Positions 1 through 9,828 of a stretch of DNA of 64,000 nt are shown piece by piece; positions within the stretch are counted from its first letter, which is position 1; every line of letters begins with the position of its first letter. A program made the translations under genes and the position numbers. Origin of the DNA: Asterella californica (lineage: Eukaryota > Streptophyta > Marchantiopsida > Marchantiales > Aytoniaceae). Location: assembly GCA_036924285.1 (NCBI GenBank), contig JAYKYS010000012.1, positions 3,348,001-3,412,000 on the forward strand. The letters run 5' to 3'. The notes under the pieces were generated by a model, which was given only the letters and a program-made list of their open reading frames with translations, ran no database searches and was not told where the DNA came from.

Positions 1-1
1 C

Positions 2-519
2 AGACGGTTTACTGTTCCGAAGAAGAGTGGAGCTTTGAGATTCATTCAAGATATGCAGCTAGTTAACAAGGTGACTATCAGGAATATGGGTATAGGACCT
101 ATTGTAGACGAGTTTGCAGAGGCTTTTGCTGGTCGTGCTATCTATTCAATGAGAGACTTATATTCAGGTTATGATTAGTTTCAGTTATCCTCTGAGAGTA
201 GAGACTTGACTACAATGAGGACACCTTTGGGGTTACTAAGGATGTGCACCTTGCCACAAGGTGCTACCAATTCTGTAGCACATATGATGAATGGCATGAA
301 TAAAGTTTTGAGGGATTTCATTCCTGAAAAAACTATGCCATTCCTTGATGATGTGCCGATCAAAGGATGTGCTGAGGAGGAGAAGAATGAGGTAATGGAT
401 CAGAGGGGGTGCCGTAAGTTTGTTACAGATCACATAGCTGACTGTGATAAGATACTGAGTCGACTGGAGGAGGTTCATTTGACTTTATCAGAGCAAAGTC
501 TGTATTTGGAGAACAGGAG
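2..519 (+). pseudogene. Gypsy reverse transcriptase fragment (element 1)
   Basis: Frame 2 from base 2 encodes the finger and palm parts of a Ty3/gypsy RT. The segment around 150-190 matches the usual 'YSxxDLxSGYDQFQL' block, with the Gln codon now a TAG stop at 177-179. It is followed by 'TPLGLLRMCTLPQGATNS' and the catalytic FLDD at about 350. The frame ends at 524-526. The continuation into the thumb region is in frame 1 from about 485, so a one-base indel lies there. RT copies the element RNA into cDNA in the cytoplasm. Identity is secure from motif order; it is inactive because of the stop and the shift. Confidence 0.85.
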
Positions 520-2400
520 GTGTTAATAGTGGGACACCTATGTGGGTCTTATGGTCGAAAACCTTGTCCAAACAAGGTTGATGCCATTCGAAGAATGAAG
601 GAGACGTGTGGATCGATTACTGAGGTGAGAAGGTTTCTAGGTGCATGTGTGTTTTATCATATATGGATTCCACACTTTGCACATGTAGCAGATCCGTTGT
701 ACAAGCTGTTGAGGAAGGGGCAAAGATTTCAGTGGCAAGAGGAGCAAAGCAAGTCTATGAGGAAGTTGAAGGATCTTTTGGCTTCACCACCAACTCTACG
801 AAAGGTAACATATGAGTTGGGGAGATTTGTTATCCTTACTGTTGATACTAGTTCTATTGACATTGGATGGGCTGTAGGGCAAGACGATGAGGATGAGAAT
901 AGATATGTGGTGCGTTTTGGTGCTAAGGTATTAAGTTCACTGCAGAGAGACCACCCTCAGGTCAAGAGAGAGCTATGGGGAATAGTTACTGCGATGAAGA
1001 GTGACAAGGAATACTTGATAGGAGCACATGTGGTTGTAGAGACAGATTGTTTACCTCTCCTAGGAATGATTACTAGCTGTACAACTCCAGACATTGCTAT
1101 GTTGAGGTGGATAGCATATATCAAGTCCTTGAACCCAGAGTTTAGACATATTGCAAGGAAAGACAATCCTGTGGCAGATATGTTATCAAGGGCTAGGTAT
1201 TACGATGAGAAGGAAATGATAGATGACCAGGAGGATGTGGGAACAGAGTTCTATTCTAGTGTTCTTGCTACAGAAGATAGAAGTTGTTTTGCAGCTCCAT
1301 TGGAGTTATTTGAGGAAACTATGTATGATGGCGAGTGGTTGGATCTTGGGCGCTATTTGAGTTCATTGGAAAGGCAAGAAGGTTGGTCTGATGCAGATTT
1401 CAAGAGGATCCGTAGAACAGCTTATGGGTACTTTTTATATGGAGGACATCTATGGAAGCGTCCTAAGCTACAAGGAGGTGTACCACAGCGGGTGGTATGT
1501 GACTTGGGATTACAGCAGAAGCTGATCAAGGAGTTCCATGAGAGTTTATGGGCCGGTCATAGAGGAGTTTGGGCTACATTTGCCAAGATGAAGAAAAAGT
1601 ATTGGTGGAAGGGTATGTATAAGGATGTAGTGCAGTTTGTTTCATCTTGTATACCTTACCAGATGTATTCCAACGTACGTCATCGTGATGGATTGCATCA
1701 TACTTATCCTTTAGCCATTCATTACAAATGGGTAGTTGATCTAGTAACTATGCCATTTGGACTTGGACAAATGAGGTATCTAGTATTGGCTAGAGAAGAT
1801 CTATCTAACCAAGTCGAAGGCCGTGCTCTGAGGACAAAGACCACTGCTAGTGTCTGCCGCTTTCTACTTGAAGATGTTATTTGTAGGTATGGGTGTGTGG
1901 GAAAGATCACTGCAGATAGGGATGAGCTGGATTCACAAGAAGCAGTTGAGTTCTTCAAGCGATTGGGAATCAAGTTGGCATTAACCACTGCTTACAATCC
2001 TGAAAGGAATGACAAGAGCGAACGAGGTCATCCGCCAATCATCAAAGCTTTGGTAAAAGCTTGCAAGGGTAAGATCCGTGAATGGCCTAGACTGCTACCA
2101 TTTGCTTTATGGGTAGATCGTACAACTCATAGTACCGTTACAGGTTACATGCCAGCAGAGTTGATACTAGGACAAAAACCTGTGATGCCGATTGAGGAGG
2201 TTGTGCCTACTTGGAATGTTTTGCCATGGGAAGATGGTAGAAGTACGGAGGATCTTCTTGCATTAAGGATCCAGCAGTTAGAACTGAGGCCTGAGGATGT
2301 TGCCAAAGCTGTGGAAAGGTTGAAGACTGCTAGAGAGAGAAACAAAGGCAGATTTGATAGAACGCATAGATTCCGACCCAACGACCCACACGACCCATAA
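520..2400 (+). CDS. Gypsy RT thumb/RNase H/integrase ORF (element 1)
   Basis: This is an open stretch of 626 codons, the longest in the window. The first codon here is GTG; the reading really continues the RT upstream across a frameshift, so this is not a true start. Residues 1-70 are the RT thumb. Residues about 100-225 are RNase H ('VDTSSIDIGWAVGQ', 'ETDCLPLL', 'VADMLSRA'). Residues about 320-390 are the integrase zinc-binding region with the two His and the first Cys, but the second Cys of the HHCC is replaced by Tyr ('CIPYQ'). The catalytic triad is readable: Asp near 407 (WVVDLV), Asp near 465 (TADRDE) and Glu near 500 (KSERGH), the last two 35 apart as is usual. The lost Cys suggests the enzyme is already defective. 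Confidence 0.8.
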   Translation: MLIVGHLCGSYGRKPCPNKVDAIRRMKETCGSITEVRRFLGACVFYHIWIPHFAHVADPLYKLLRKGQRFQWQEEQSKSMRKLKDLLASPPTLRKVTYELGRFVILTVDTSSIDIGWAVGQDDEDENRYVVRFGAKVLSSLQRDHPQVKRELWGIVTAMKSDKEYLIGAHVVVETDCLPLLGMITSCTTPDIAMLRWIAYIKSLNPEFRHIARKDNPVADMLSRARYYDEKEMIDDQEDVGTEFYSSVLATEDRSCFAAPLELFEETMYDGEWLDLGRYLSSLERQEGWSDADFKRIRRTAYGYFLYGGHLWKRPKLQGGVPQRVVCDLGLQQKLIKEFHESLWAGHRGVWATFAKMKKKYWWKGMYKDVVQFVSSCIPYQMYSNVRHRDGLHHTYPLAIHYKWVVDLVTMPFGLGQMRYLVLAREDLSNQVEGRALRTKTTASVCRFLLEDVICRYGCVGKITADRDELDSQEAVEFFKRLGIKLALTTAYNPERNDKSERGHPPIIKALVKACKGKIREWPRLLPFALWVDRTTHSTVTGYMPAELILGQKPVMPIEEVVPTWNVLPWEDGRSTEDLLALRIQQLELRPEDVAKAVERLKTARERNKGRFDRTHRFRPNDPHDP

Positions 2401-2410
2401 CGACCCAAAT
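2370..2410 (+). repeat. Short CGACCCA tandem repeat
   Basis: Four near-copies of CGACCCA lie at about 2376-2407, at the point where the integrase C-terminal frame meets its TAA stop. Related gypsy proteins run straight through here. The repeat therefore looks like a small expansion that put the stop into the frame. Confidence 0.6.
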
Positions 2411-2790
2411 CAGTTAAGGAAGGTGTTTGGGTGTAAGTCTATGATAGTAGTCTTGATAATCAGCATAGCGCTATCAGAAAGTTTTCCAAGAGATGGTTCG
2501 GATCTTATGTGGTGTTAGAAGTTTATGATAATGCCACATACTCTTTGAGAGAGTTAGATAGTGCAGTGCTCAAGATACCAGTCACAGGGAAGAGAATCAA
2601 GCTCTTTAGAAGGAGAGGGGAGGACCAAAACATTGCAGAGCTTACTGAGGATGAAGCTGAAGACTCAATGGAGGTTGAAGATGAATTTGAAGCTGAAGCT
2701 GAAGAGTCTGGATCTAGATCTGGCACATACCGGAGGATGTGCAGGTTCAGAGGGGGTGGATGTCGCGCTACTTGGCGGCTACATGCTTGA
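2401..2790 (+). pseudogene. Integrase C-terminal tail, broken (element 1)
   Basis: After the stop at 2398-2400 the same protein continues ('SVKEGVWV', then a TAA stop at 2434-2436, then 'VYDSSLDNQHSAIRKFSKRWFG' split over frames, then 'YDNATYSLRELD'). It is the SH3-like C-terminal domain seen after many gypsy integrases. The last part, about 2640-2715, is strongly acidic (a run of Glu and Asp). I see no chromodomain. The last codons overlap the polypurine tract and the LTR start, as expected for the end of pol. Confidence 0.65.
2747..2759 (+). other. Polypurine tract of element 1
   Basis: A purine-rich run (AGAGGGGGTGGA) sits immediately before the LTR start TGTCG at 2760. In LTR retrotransposons this tract primes plus-strand DNA synthesis. 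Its position identifies the following LTR as the 3' LTR. Confidence 0.75.
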
Positions 2791-4131
2791 CTTCTACTCT
2801 GACGCTTAGGTTTAGTAGTTCTAGAAGTTATCTCATATTACTTCTAGTCCTGTATATATATATTTGACACCTTTGCATACGGTGTTAACACTATTTTGAG
2901 TCCTAGTAGGCTGATAGTATGCTAGTTATCTTGTTCAAGCATTTGTGCGCTTGTGCAAGTGACTTCTTACTTGTTTATGACGTTCAATGTACATAACTTA
3001 GGTTTCCATGCTGATAGGGGTTTGAGCTCATGGGTTGTACTTACTTGTCGCCCATGCAAGCTTTCTAGCTGATTTAAGTTATTTTTCGGAGCTGCGTGTC
3101 GTTTTAGGTAGTTTAAGTTTTACGTTGGCACTCTAGGGAGCTTGACGTGGTAGCCTATGAGTAAAACTAAGTTGCCACGTGGTTTAGGGTACTAAAGGAC
3201 AACCAAGTGGAGCTATGAACTCCCATTGGTCTGTTTTTGTCTTTTGTTAAACTCTAAATGTAGAAACAGAGCTCTAGAGTGGAGTTCGAGCATTTGGTGA
3301 GGGATCTTCAAAATCTGAGAGCACAGGGAGAGAGGGCTCGTCATGCCAAGCACTTCCAGTGAAATTTTCGATCGATTTGATGCAATAAAGACGAAGTTAT
3401 GACCAATTGAAGTTCGAATTGTGCTAGAATTGAATCACTTTTGTTGGATTTAAGGTTTTCAGTGTCACTCGCAGCAGATTTGAGGAAATTGCTTCAAAAC
3501 TTCGAGTTGTGTTCTCTGCCAGCAGGGTTACGATTTCACAAAAAGTTTCATATCGATTGAGTGACTGAGTAATTCAGGGCGGCCGCTGAAGCCGAGGGGG
3601 TCTGAAAAGCTCTTAATCTAGAGCAGCGACTTCAGGGAAGGAGATCTGGAGTTCTACAAACAATCAGGAGTCCCTACTTCACAGGAGTGTTCAGCAAGCT
3701 GTGAACTGCAAATCCTGTAAGAAACTTCGAAATTGATCGAGCCAAACTCCTGTTATAGGTTGAAATAGCCATCTAGGTACCAGAAATTGCCGTAGTTTTC
3801 TTGCTCAAAACTTTTCTGTTCATATCTCCGTGTCAGAATTTGATCTCAGGCTGAAATTTCGTCTGTGAGTTCAGTAGTACTTCATTTGCATGTAGGGGAA
3901 GTTTAGAGGTCTGAACCTTCATAGTTTTCCTCTCCGTGAGTGTCAAAGTTCACCGCCGGATCTTATTACTGCCGGCTAGACCTGAATTTTGCCTTCTGGG
4001 TATATTACTAGATCTTACAGATATGTGTGAGTGTTTATAGCCCCTGTTGTAACCTGAAAGCCAACCTCTTGAGTGAACAACCACAGCCAGAAGCCCGGCG
4101 CTTTCCTAGGTAGACGGATTACACTCCGACA
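2760..4131 (+). repeat. 3' LTR of element 1 (LTR-A), 1372 bp
   Basis: It starts TGTCG and ends CGACA, the usual TG...CA ends with a 5-bp inverted terminal repeat. The boundaries are fixed by comparison with a second copy on the other strand (5426-6797), which has exactly the same length. The first 350 bases differ by roughly one base in 15 between the copies by eye. LTRs carry the element's promoter and polyadenylation signals; I could not place a TATA box with certainty. Together with LTR-B it forms a large inverted repeat around 4132-5425. Confidence 0.9.
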
Positions 4132-4990
4132 ACGTGGATTGTTAACCTTGGATTGGTTGAGCAGCGTCGGATGCGATCGACGGACGTTACTACTCGGACA
4201 CTTTTGAGCTCTTTGCCTACCGAGTCGATGGAGACAAATGCTAGGGGTGAGGCGTGTGGAGTTCGTCATCCTTAGACATCATTGGATGTCGCAAGAGAGA
4301 GTGTGGAACTTGCAGCTAGGATTGCATGAGTTTTTCGCACAATGGAGGTGGAGGTTGTTGGTGGTAAGCAGAAGGAAACTACTCCAGAGACTACAAAATA
4401 GCAGCTAATGACTTCATCTTCTATCTCTAGTGTGGTGACAGAAAATACTTGAGAGCCAGAGATTGGATCCAAGCTTATATGAGAGGAGAGACGAAGAGTT
4501 CAAAGATTCTTGAAGAGTTACAAGAATTGTTTTGCCTTCAGTATGAATGATATGGGTATCTTGAAGGGACCAGGTATACGGATCGACTTGGTTAATGACA
4601 CGCTAATCTTTTGACGTCCTTCGAAGTACAATGACATGGAGAGAGCCTTGATCCAGAGTAAGACTCAAGACTTGGTGGAGGTTGTAGCTTCGATGTCAAA
4701 GGCTTCACGTCGTCGAGTATTGGATCAAGCAATAGACTTGAATTGCTTGACGTGGATTGTTAGTCTTGGATTGGTTGAGTAGCATCGGATGCGATCGAAA
4801 GACGTTACTGCTCGGACACTTCTGAGCTTTTTGCCTATCGAGTAGGTGGAGGTAAATGTTGGAGACCATGTATACGGATCAACTTGACTAATGACACGTC
4901 AATCTTTCGAAGTCCTTACATATACAATGACATGAAGAGAGCTTTGATCTAGAGTAGGACTCAAGACTTGTTGGAGGTTGGGTTGGTGGA
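4132..4990 (+). repeat. Internal duplication in the old gypsy element
   Basis: Two blocks occur twice in direct orientation. Block A is at 4133-4240 and 4751-4860; block B is at 4571-4690 and 4867-4990. In the first copy A and B are separated by about 330 bases that include 'LKGPGIRIDLVNDT', the stretch just before RT in these elements. In the second copy A and B are nearly adjacent. The second copy therefore lacks most of the spacer, either by deletion or because it comes from a different element copy. Confidence 0.7.
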
Positions 4991-5425
4991 GATGTCGCAT
5001 GGAGAGTATGCATCTACCACAATTATGCTAGCAAAGAAAGATATGTATGACAACTATACGGATAGACGGATGTGTAGAGACTACCGTCTTATCAATCGGC
5101 AAATAAAGTCTGGTAAGTATACCATGTTGACACCTGAGGAGATCTTTGATGCAGTGGGACATGTGAAGATCTTCAATACTTTGGATCTTTGAGCAGGGTA
5201 TCATCAGTTGCCGGTGAGAGAAGAAGATAAGTCGAAGATAACATTATCAGGGATTGACTCTCACGGCAAGGATTGTTTGTATCAGTGGTGGTTCTTACCA
5301 TTTGGTTGAAGAATGTCTCTGCTGAGTTCCAAAGGGTGATTGGACAGGATCCTAGCAAGATTGGATTTTGTCAGATGTTATATGGACGACATCTTAGTCT
5401 ATAGTGCTATAGTGGAGGAGCACGA
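4968..5425 (+). pseudogene. Gypsy reverse transcriptase, N-terminal part (old element)
   Basis: 4968-5192 reads 'GLVEMSHGEYAS', 'KKDMYDNYTDRRMCRDYR' and 'FDAVGHVKIFNTLDL', the N-terminal half of a Ty3/gypsy RT. A TGA stop at 5190-5192 replaces Arg of the DLRAGYHQ motif. The next blocks (AGYHQLPVREEDKSK, QWWFLPFG) continue with shifts, and the catalytic box YMDD is intact at 5379-5390. The frame is cut at 5425 by LTR-B and resumes at 6798. The product would be non-functional. Confidence 0.85.
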
Positions 5426-6801
5426 TGTCGGAGTGTGATCCGTCTACCTAGGAAAGCACCGGGCTTCTGGCTGTGGTTGTTTACTCAAGAGGTTGGCTTT
5501 CAGGTCACAACAGGGGCTATAAACACTCACACAAGTGTGTAGGATCCTCTAATATGCTCAAAAAGTGAAATTTAGGTCTAACTAGTAGTAATAGGTTTAG
5601 GCGGTGAACTTTGACAATCAAGGAGAGAAACACTATGAAGGTTTAGACTTCTAAACTTCCCCTACATGTAAATGAGGTACTACTGGACACACACACGAAG
5701 TTTCAGTCTGAGATCAAATTCTAGCACCGAGATGTTGACAGAAAAGTTCTGAGTAAGAAAATTATGGCAATTTTTGGTACCCAGATGACTATTTCAACCT
5801 AGAATAGAAGATTGGCTCGATGAATTTCAAATATTCTCACAGTATTTGAAGTCTACAGGATGCTGAACATCCCTGTGAAGTTGGGACTCCTGAATGTACA
5901 CAGAACTCCAGATCTCCTCCTCTGAAGTCGCTGCTCTAGATTAAGAGCTTTTCAGACCCCCTCAGCTTCAACGACCGCCCTGAATTACTCAGTCACTCAA
6001 TCGATATGAAACTTTTTGGGAAATCGTAGCCCTGCTGGCAGAGAAAACAACCTCGAAGTTTTGAAGCAATTTCCTCAAATCTGCTGCAAGTGACACTGAA
6101 AACCCTAAATCCAACAAAAGTGATTCAATTCTAGCACAATTTGAACTTCAATTGGTCATAACTTCGTCTTTATTGCCTTAAATCGATCGAAAATTTCACT
6201 GGAAGTGCTTGGCATGACGAGCTCTATCTCCATGTGCTCTCAGATTTCGAAGTTCTCTCACCGATTGCTCAAAATCCACTCTAGAGCTCTGTTTCTAAAC
6301 TTAGAATTTTACAAAAGACAAAAATGGACAAATGGGAGTTCATAGCTCCACTTGACTGTCCTTTTGTGCCTTAAACTACCTGGTAACTTATCTACACCCA
6401 TAGGCTACCTCGTCAAGCCCCCTAGAGTGCCAGCGTAAAACTTAAACTACCTAAAATGACACGCAGCCCTGAAAAATAACTTAAATCAGCTAGAAAGCGC
6501 GCATGGGCGACAAATAAGTACAACCCATGAGCTCAAACCCCTATCAGCATGGAAACCCTAAGTTATGTACATTGAACGTCATAGACAAGTAAGAAATCAC
6601 TTGCACAAACGCACAAATGCTTGAACAAGATAACTAGCATACTATCAGCCTACTAGGACTCAAAACAGTGTTAACACCATATGCAAAGGTGTCAAACATA
6701 TACATAAAGGACTAGAAGTAATATGAGCTAACTTCTAGAACTACTAAACTCAAGCTCGGAGTAGAAGTCAAGCATGTAGCCGTCAAGTAGCGCGACAACG
6801 A
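5422..6801. other. 4-bp target-site duplication (ACGA) around LTR-B
   Basis: ACGA at 5422-5425 precedes LTR-B and ACGA at 6798-6801 follows it. Counting one copy only, the RT codons on the two sides are in phase. Gypsy elements usually make 5-bp duplications, so 4 bp is slightly short, but the phase agreement supports it. Confidence 0.75.
5426..6797 (-). repeat. Solo LTR (LTR-B), inverted copy of LTR-A
   Basis: This is the reverse complement of 2760-4131 over its whole 1372-bp length, with TG...CA ends and a target duplication on both sides. No internal retrotransposon sequence accompanies it. It is therefore a solo LTR left by LTR-LTR recombination after a full element had inserted. It splits the RT of the older element. 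With LTR-A it makes a 1.37-kb inverted repeat around a 1294-bp spacer, which could form a large hairpin in DNA or RNA. Confidence 0.9.
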
Positions 6802-7640
6802 GAGACACTTACGAGATGTGTTTGAGCGATTGAGAGCTCATGGGTTGAAGTTACACCCTAGGAAGTGCAAGTTCTTCCAGGAGTTGATAGAGTATGGGCC
6901 ACACCATCTACCCAGGTGGGTTGGGTGTTCAACGGACGGAAGTTGAGGCTATTGCACGTATCTCACGTCCCTCAGATGTGAGCGAGTTCGGGCATTTGTT
7001 GATTTGATGAACTTCTATCATCGATACGTGAAAGAGTTTAGTGCAATTGCAAAGCCATTGATCAAGCTGATGAAGGTGGACCATGAGTGACAGTGGGGAG
7101 ATGAGCAGGAGCGAGCTTTTGTAGAGCTCAAGGATAGGTTGACACTGCTCTCATCTTGAGGAGACTCGTTAGGAGACGTCCCTTCCAACTATACACTGAT
7201 TGGAGTATGTTGGGATTTGGAACAGTGCTGACTCAGCATGATGATGAGAAAAAGAAGTTTGTGGTGACGTATGTCAGTTGCTCCAACAATTCGATGAAGA
7301 CGAGGTACAATTCGTACGAGAGGGAGTGTTTAGCTGCAGTATGGTCTGTTGCACACTTCTGATGTTATCTGTTTGAGAACCCCTTTACTATCATCACTGA
7401 TCATCAGTCGATCAAGTGGTTGATGAAGTCCGACAAGCTTACAAGGAAGCTTGCACGATGGGCTTTGATCTTATAGGAGTATGACTTCTAGGTAGTGCAT
7501 AGACATGGAGTTGCAAACCTAGATGCCGATAGGTTGAGTCGCAACCCATGCACGAATCAGCAGGATCAAACTGAAGCTCGATGGCATGACGAGGTTGATG
7601 AGACGATAGTGCTAATGTGACATGCATTTGTCTTTCTTTG
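6798..7640 (+). pseudogene. RT C-terminal part and RNase H (old element)
   Basis: From 6802 the sequence reads 'HLRDVFERLRAHGLKLHPRK' and onwards, the RT region after YMDD, with shifts near 6890-6960 and stops near 7088 and 7157. RNase H is clearest at 7156-7362: 'TDWSMLGFGTVLTQ' with the first Asp, 'YERECLAAVWSVAHF' with the Glu. A TGA follows, and then 'TDHQSIKWLM' near 7400 carries the next Asp. 'LDADRLSRNPC' near 7521-7550 marks the end of RNase H. All is on one strand but in several frames. Confidence 0.8.
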
Positions 7641-7641
7641 T

Positions 7642-8403
7642 GTGTTGGTCATGAACTCTAGTATGGAGGGTCATGTTGTATTTTTCTCTGATCAGAGAGT
7701 AGATGATGAGTCTCGAGATCTTGAGGGTGGAGATGGTGTTCCAAATCAGCGAGATATTCACAACAATGTGATCATAATGAAGTATCTACGTACTTACGTG
7801 GTAGTAGGCATAATAAGTGCCAAGGAGCGAGATCGCATCTTTCAACGAGTGTGGGATGATGAGAGAGTACGGATAGTGCCACATCTATCTCAAAAAGTAC
7901 AGTTAATACGACATGCCCATGAAGAGTTGAGACATTTTGAGGTGAAGTGTACACCTAGCTTACTCCAAGGACAGTATTGGTGGCGTGGTATGCACATCGA
8001 TGTGCAACAGTTTGTCACACGATGTGTGGTTTGTGATCGAGTACGAGCATCATTTAATGCTCCTACTCCACAGTTACACCTCTTGCCGATTATGGGGTTG
8101 GATTATCATTGGAGTTTAGATTTTATGGGACTCTTATCGTTGATCGTACGTCACCATCCGTATGTGTTGATGATGGTGGATCACTTCTCCAAGTGGATTG
8201 AATTGGTGGCATTACTAGACAAGACGAGTGAAGGGACGGCGTATGTGTTCTTATATCGAGTACTGAGTCGTTTTGGAGCACCAGTTGAAGTGCTGACGGA
8301 CCAAGGTACAAAGTTGTTTGATGAGTTTCAGGTCTTGTGTGATCAGGCGCTGATTGATCATCGTACTACATCTCGAGATCATCCTGAGGAGAAGTTTGAC
8401 TGA
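7642..8403 (+). pseudogene. Integrase, zinc-binding and core domains (old element)
   Basis: The open frame encodes the HHCC zinc-binding domain with all four ligands visible (HAHEELRH ... CVVC, about residues 93-134). The DDE core follows, with its first Asp in 'SLDFMG' (about residue 160) and second Asp in 'LTDQGTK' (about residue 222). The frame stops at 8401-8403 just where the third acidic residue is expected; the continuation 'LTERIVQMMRRGLRKYG' is in another frame. Integrase joins the cDNA to host chromosomes. This copy is inactive because of the shift. The first ~60 codons may be linker rather than integrase proper. Confidence 0.8.
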
Positions 8404-8920
8404 GAGAATAGTTCAGATGATGAGGAGAGGATTGCGCAAGTATGGCTTGCAGAAGGGCCATTTGGGAGACTATGATGTGCAGTTACCATGGTTGGCTATG
8501 AGCTATCAAGCCGACAAGCGTCTTAGGCTTCCTTCTCACCGTATTTTCTATTGTATGATCGAGATCAAGATCTACTTTCGATCATTCATCGTGATTCTGC
8601 TGAGGTGCTGAACCTCGATGATCCGGATATGTGGATGAGAGCATGTTCTCAACGAGCCGAGACATTTTGAGGAGTTATGCCTTTGGCTTTTGAGAACCTA
8701 GCGATTGCTCAGCATAGAGACACGTTGTGATATGCAATTATTCGAGGAGAGATTATCGGTCATCGATTCACAAATTTCATCTTGATGATTATATCTATCT
8801 GCAGCAGACTGCACCGAAGACGTTGGATGTGACCGCATGGTATACTATTTTACGAGTGCGTGAGATGTTACCTTCTAGAGTACTCATGTTAGAGGGCGAT
8901 GATGATGTTGTTTGAAAGGA
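8404..8920 (+). pseudogene. Integrase C-terminal region (old element)
   Basis: 8404-8560 continues the integrase core (LTERIVQ ... LPWLAMSYQ) after a frameshift at about 8400. 8727-8915 reads 'DYRSSIHKFHLDDYIYLQQ' and 'ILRVREMLPSRVLMLEGDD', the SH3-like C-terminal domain of gypsy integrases. Stops at about 8610, 8670 and 8915 break it. It runs directly into the Cys/His-rich tail. Confidence 0.75.
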
Positions 8921-9149
8921 CCATGTGCGTAATTACGTGTCATGTCATCTTCTAAATATCGATGGTACCGTTGACCTGAGCTTAGCGATTATACGTGCGG
9001 GCTTGAGGTGTATGTTGTGTGGGTCTGCTGATGGAGCAGTCTGTATGTTGGTGTGTGATGGTTGTTCGGGAGGTTGACACATGTCGTGTTTTACTCCACT
9101 TCTTAATGTCATTTTTGTTGGACGGTGGGTTTGTCCTCGATGTATATAG
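8921..9149 (+). pseudogene. PHD-finger-like C-terminus of gypsy integrase
   Basis: In one frame, 9009-9143, the ligand pattern is Cys-x2-Cys, then Cys-x2-Cys, His, Cys and a final Cys-x2-Cys preceded by the Trp two residues before it ('GRWVCPRC'). This is the C4HC3 pattern of a PHD finger, about 45 residues long. One codon just before the His is TGA (9075-9077) where PHD fingers often have Trp. A TAG at 9147-9149 ends the frame four bases after the last Cys codon. PHD fingers typically bind histone H3 tails, so a role in choosing chromatin targets for insertion is a reasonable inference. Many other gypsy elements carry a chromodomain at this place. Confidence 0.7.
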
Positions 9150-9828
9150 CATGAATAGTCGATTAGATCTTTGCGTGATATGGATTGCAGACATGCGACT
9201 AACGATAGGATGATGTAGCACCCGGTCTCTTGATCCCTACACCCATGAAGGTCTATATCACGTAGTTGAGATATGAGACTATCTGGAGTTAGAGTGACCT
9301 AATCATCAGTTAGGAGGGTGATTGTGGTACACTTGTATGTGAATGACATCGTCTATGTGTTATGTGTATGTGTGATGTATTTTTGATAGCGATGTATGTT
9401 GTGTAGCAATGTGTATGCACACGATAGCTGTCACGTCAGTTTAGCACCTCGACTAAGTTGGCCGAGTATGGAGTGGTTAATCTCGATAGGGCCGTTAGTG
9501 CTGTTAGGGCGAGTTCTTGGGATAATCCACTAGGGGTATATTTCGCAAATAGAGCTTGGAGGCCTTAGTTCTTCGAGTTGAGCTTTCAACTCCTGGCTAT
9601 GGTGGATAGTCTTGGTGAGTGCAATCTAGATTCTCTGCGAGCACAGAGTGGATTTGGCTCGACTTTAGTGATTTTTTAGTGCCGGTTGGCATGATGGAGT
9701 GAGTACATATCGTTTATCATTGTGATACACTTGTGTATGTGTATGACATCGTTCATATGTTATGTGTATGTGTGACGTATCTCTGACAGCGATATATGTT
9801 GTGTAGCGATGTGTATGCGCACGACAGT
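9150..9828 (+). repeat. 110-bp direct repeat pair in non-coding DNA
   Basis: 9321-9430 and 9719-9828 are diverged copies of one sequence, rich in GTGTATGTG-type words. The 290 bases between them look non-coding. The stretch starting at 9216 (TGTAGCACCCGG) could be an LTR of the old gypsy element, but no matching 5' LTR is recognisable in the window. Confidence 0.6.

Larger units (their letters stand above)
1..4131 (+). mobile_element. Ty3/gypsy LTR retrotransposon, 5' part outside window
   Basis: Reading along the + strand the order is reverse transcriptase, RNase H, HHCC integrase, an acidic tail, a polypurine tract and a 1372-bp LTR. This is the pol order of Ty3/gypsy elements (RT before integrase). 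The 5' LTR, gag and protease lie left of the window. The copy is not autonomous as it stands: RT has an in-frame stop at 177-179 and a frameshift near 485, and the integrase tail is broken near 2400. The long open stretch 520-2400 suggests it is younger than the element that follows. The base after the LTR (4132) enters a sequence found again at 4750, so this element appears to have inserted into the older gypsy element downstream. Confidence 0.85.
4132..9149 (+). mobile_element. Old, broken Ty3/gypsy element with PHD-like tail
   Basis: Successive + strand fragments encode a second, different gypsy pol: pre-RT, RT, RNase H, HHCC integrase and a Cys/His-rich tail. Stops and frameshifts are frequent. 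A solo LTR of the element 1 family interrupts it at 5426-6797. If that LTR and one copy of its 4-bp target duplication are disregarded, the RT frame runs across the site without a shift, which proves the order of events. Flanking LTRs were not found with certainty; a possible LTR start (TGTAGCACCCGG) lies at about 9216. Confidence 0.8.
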
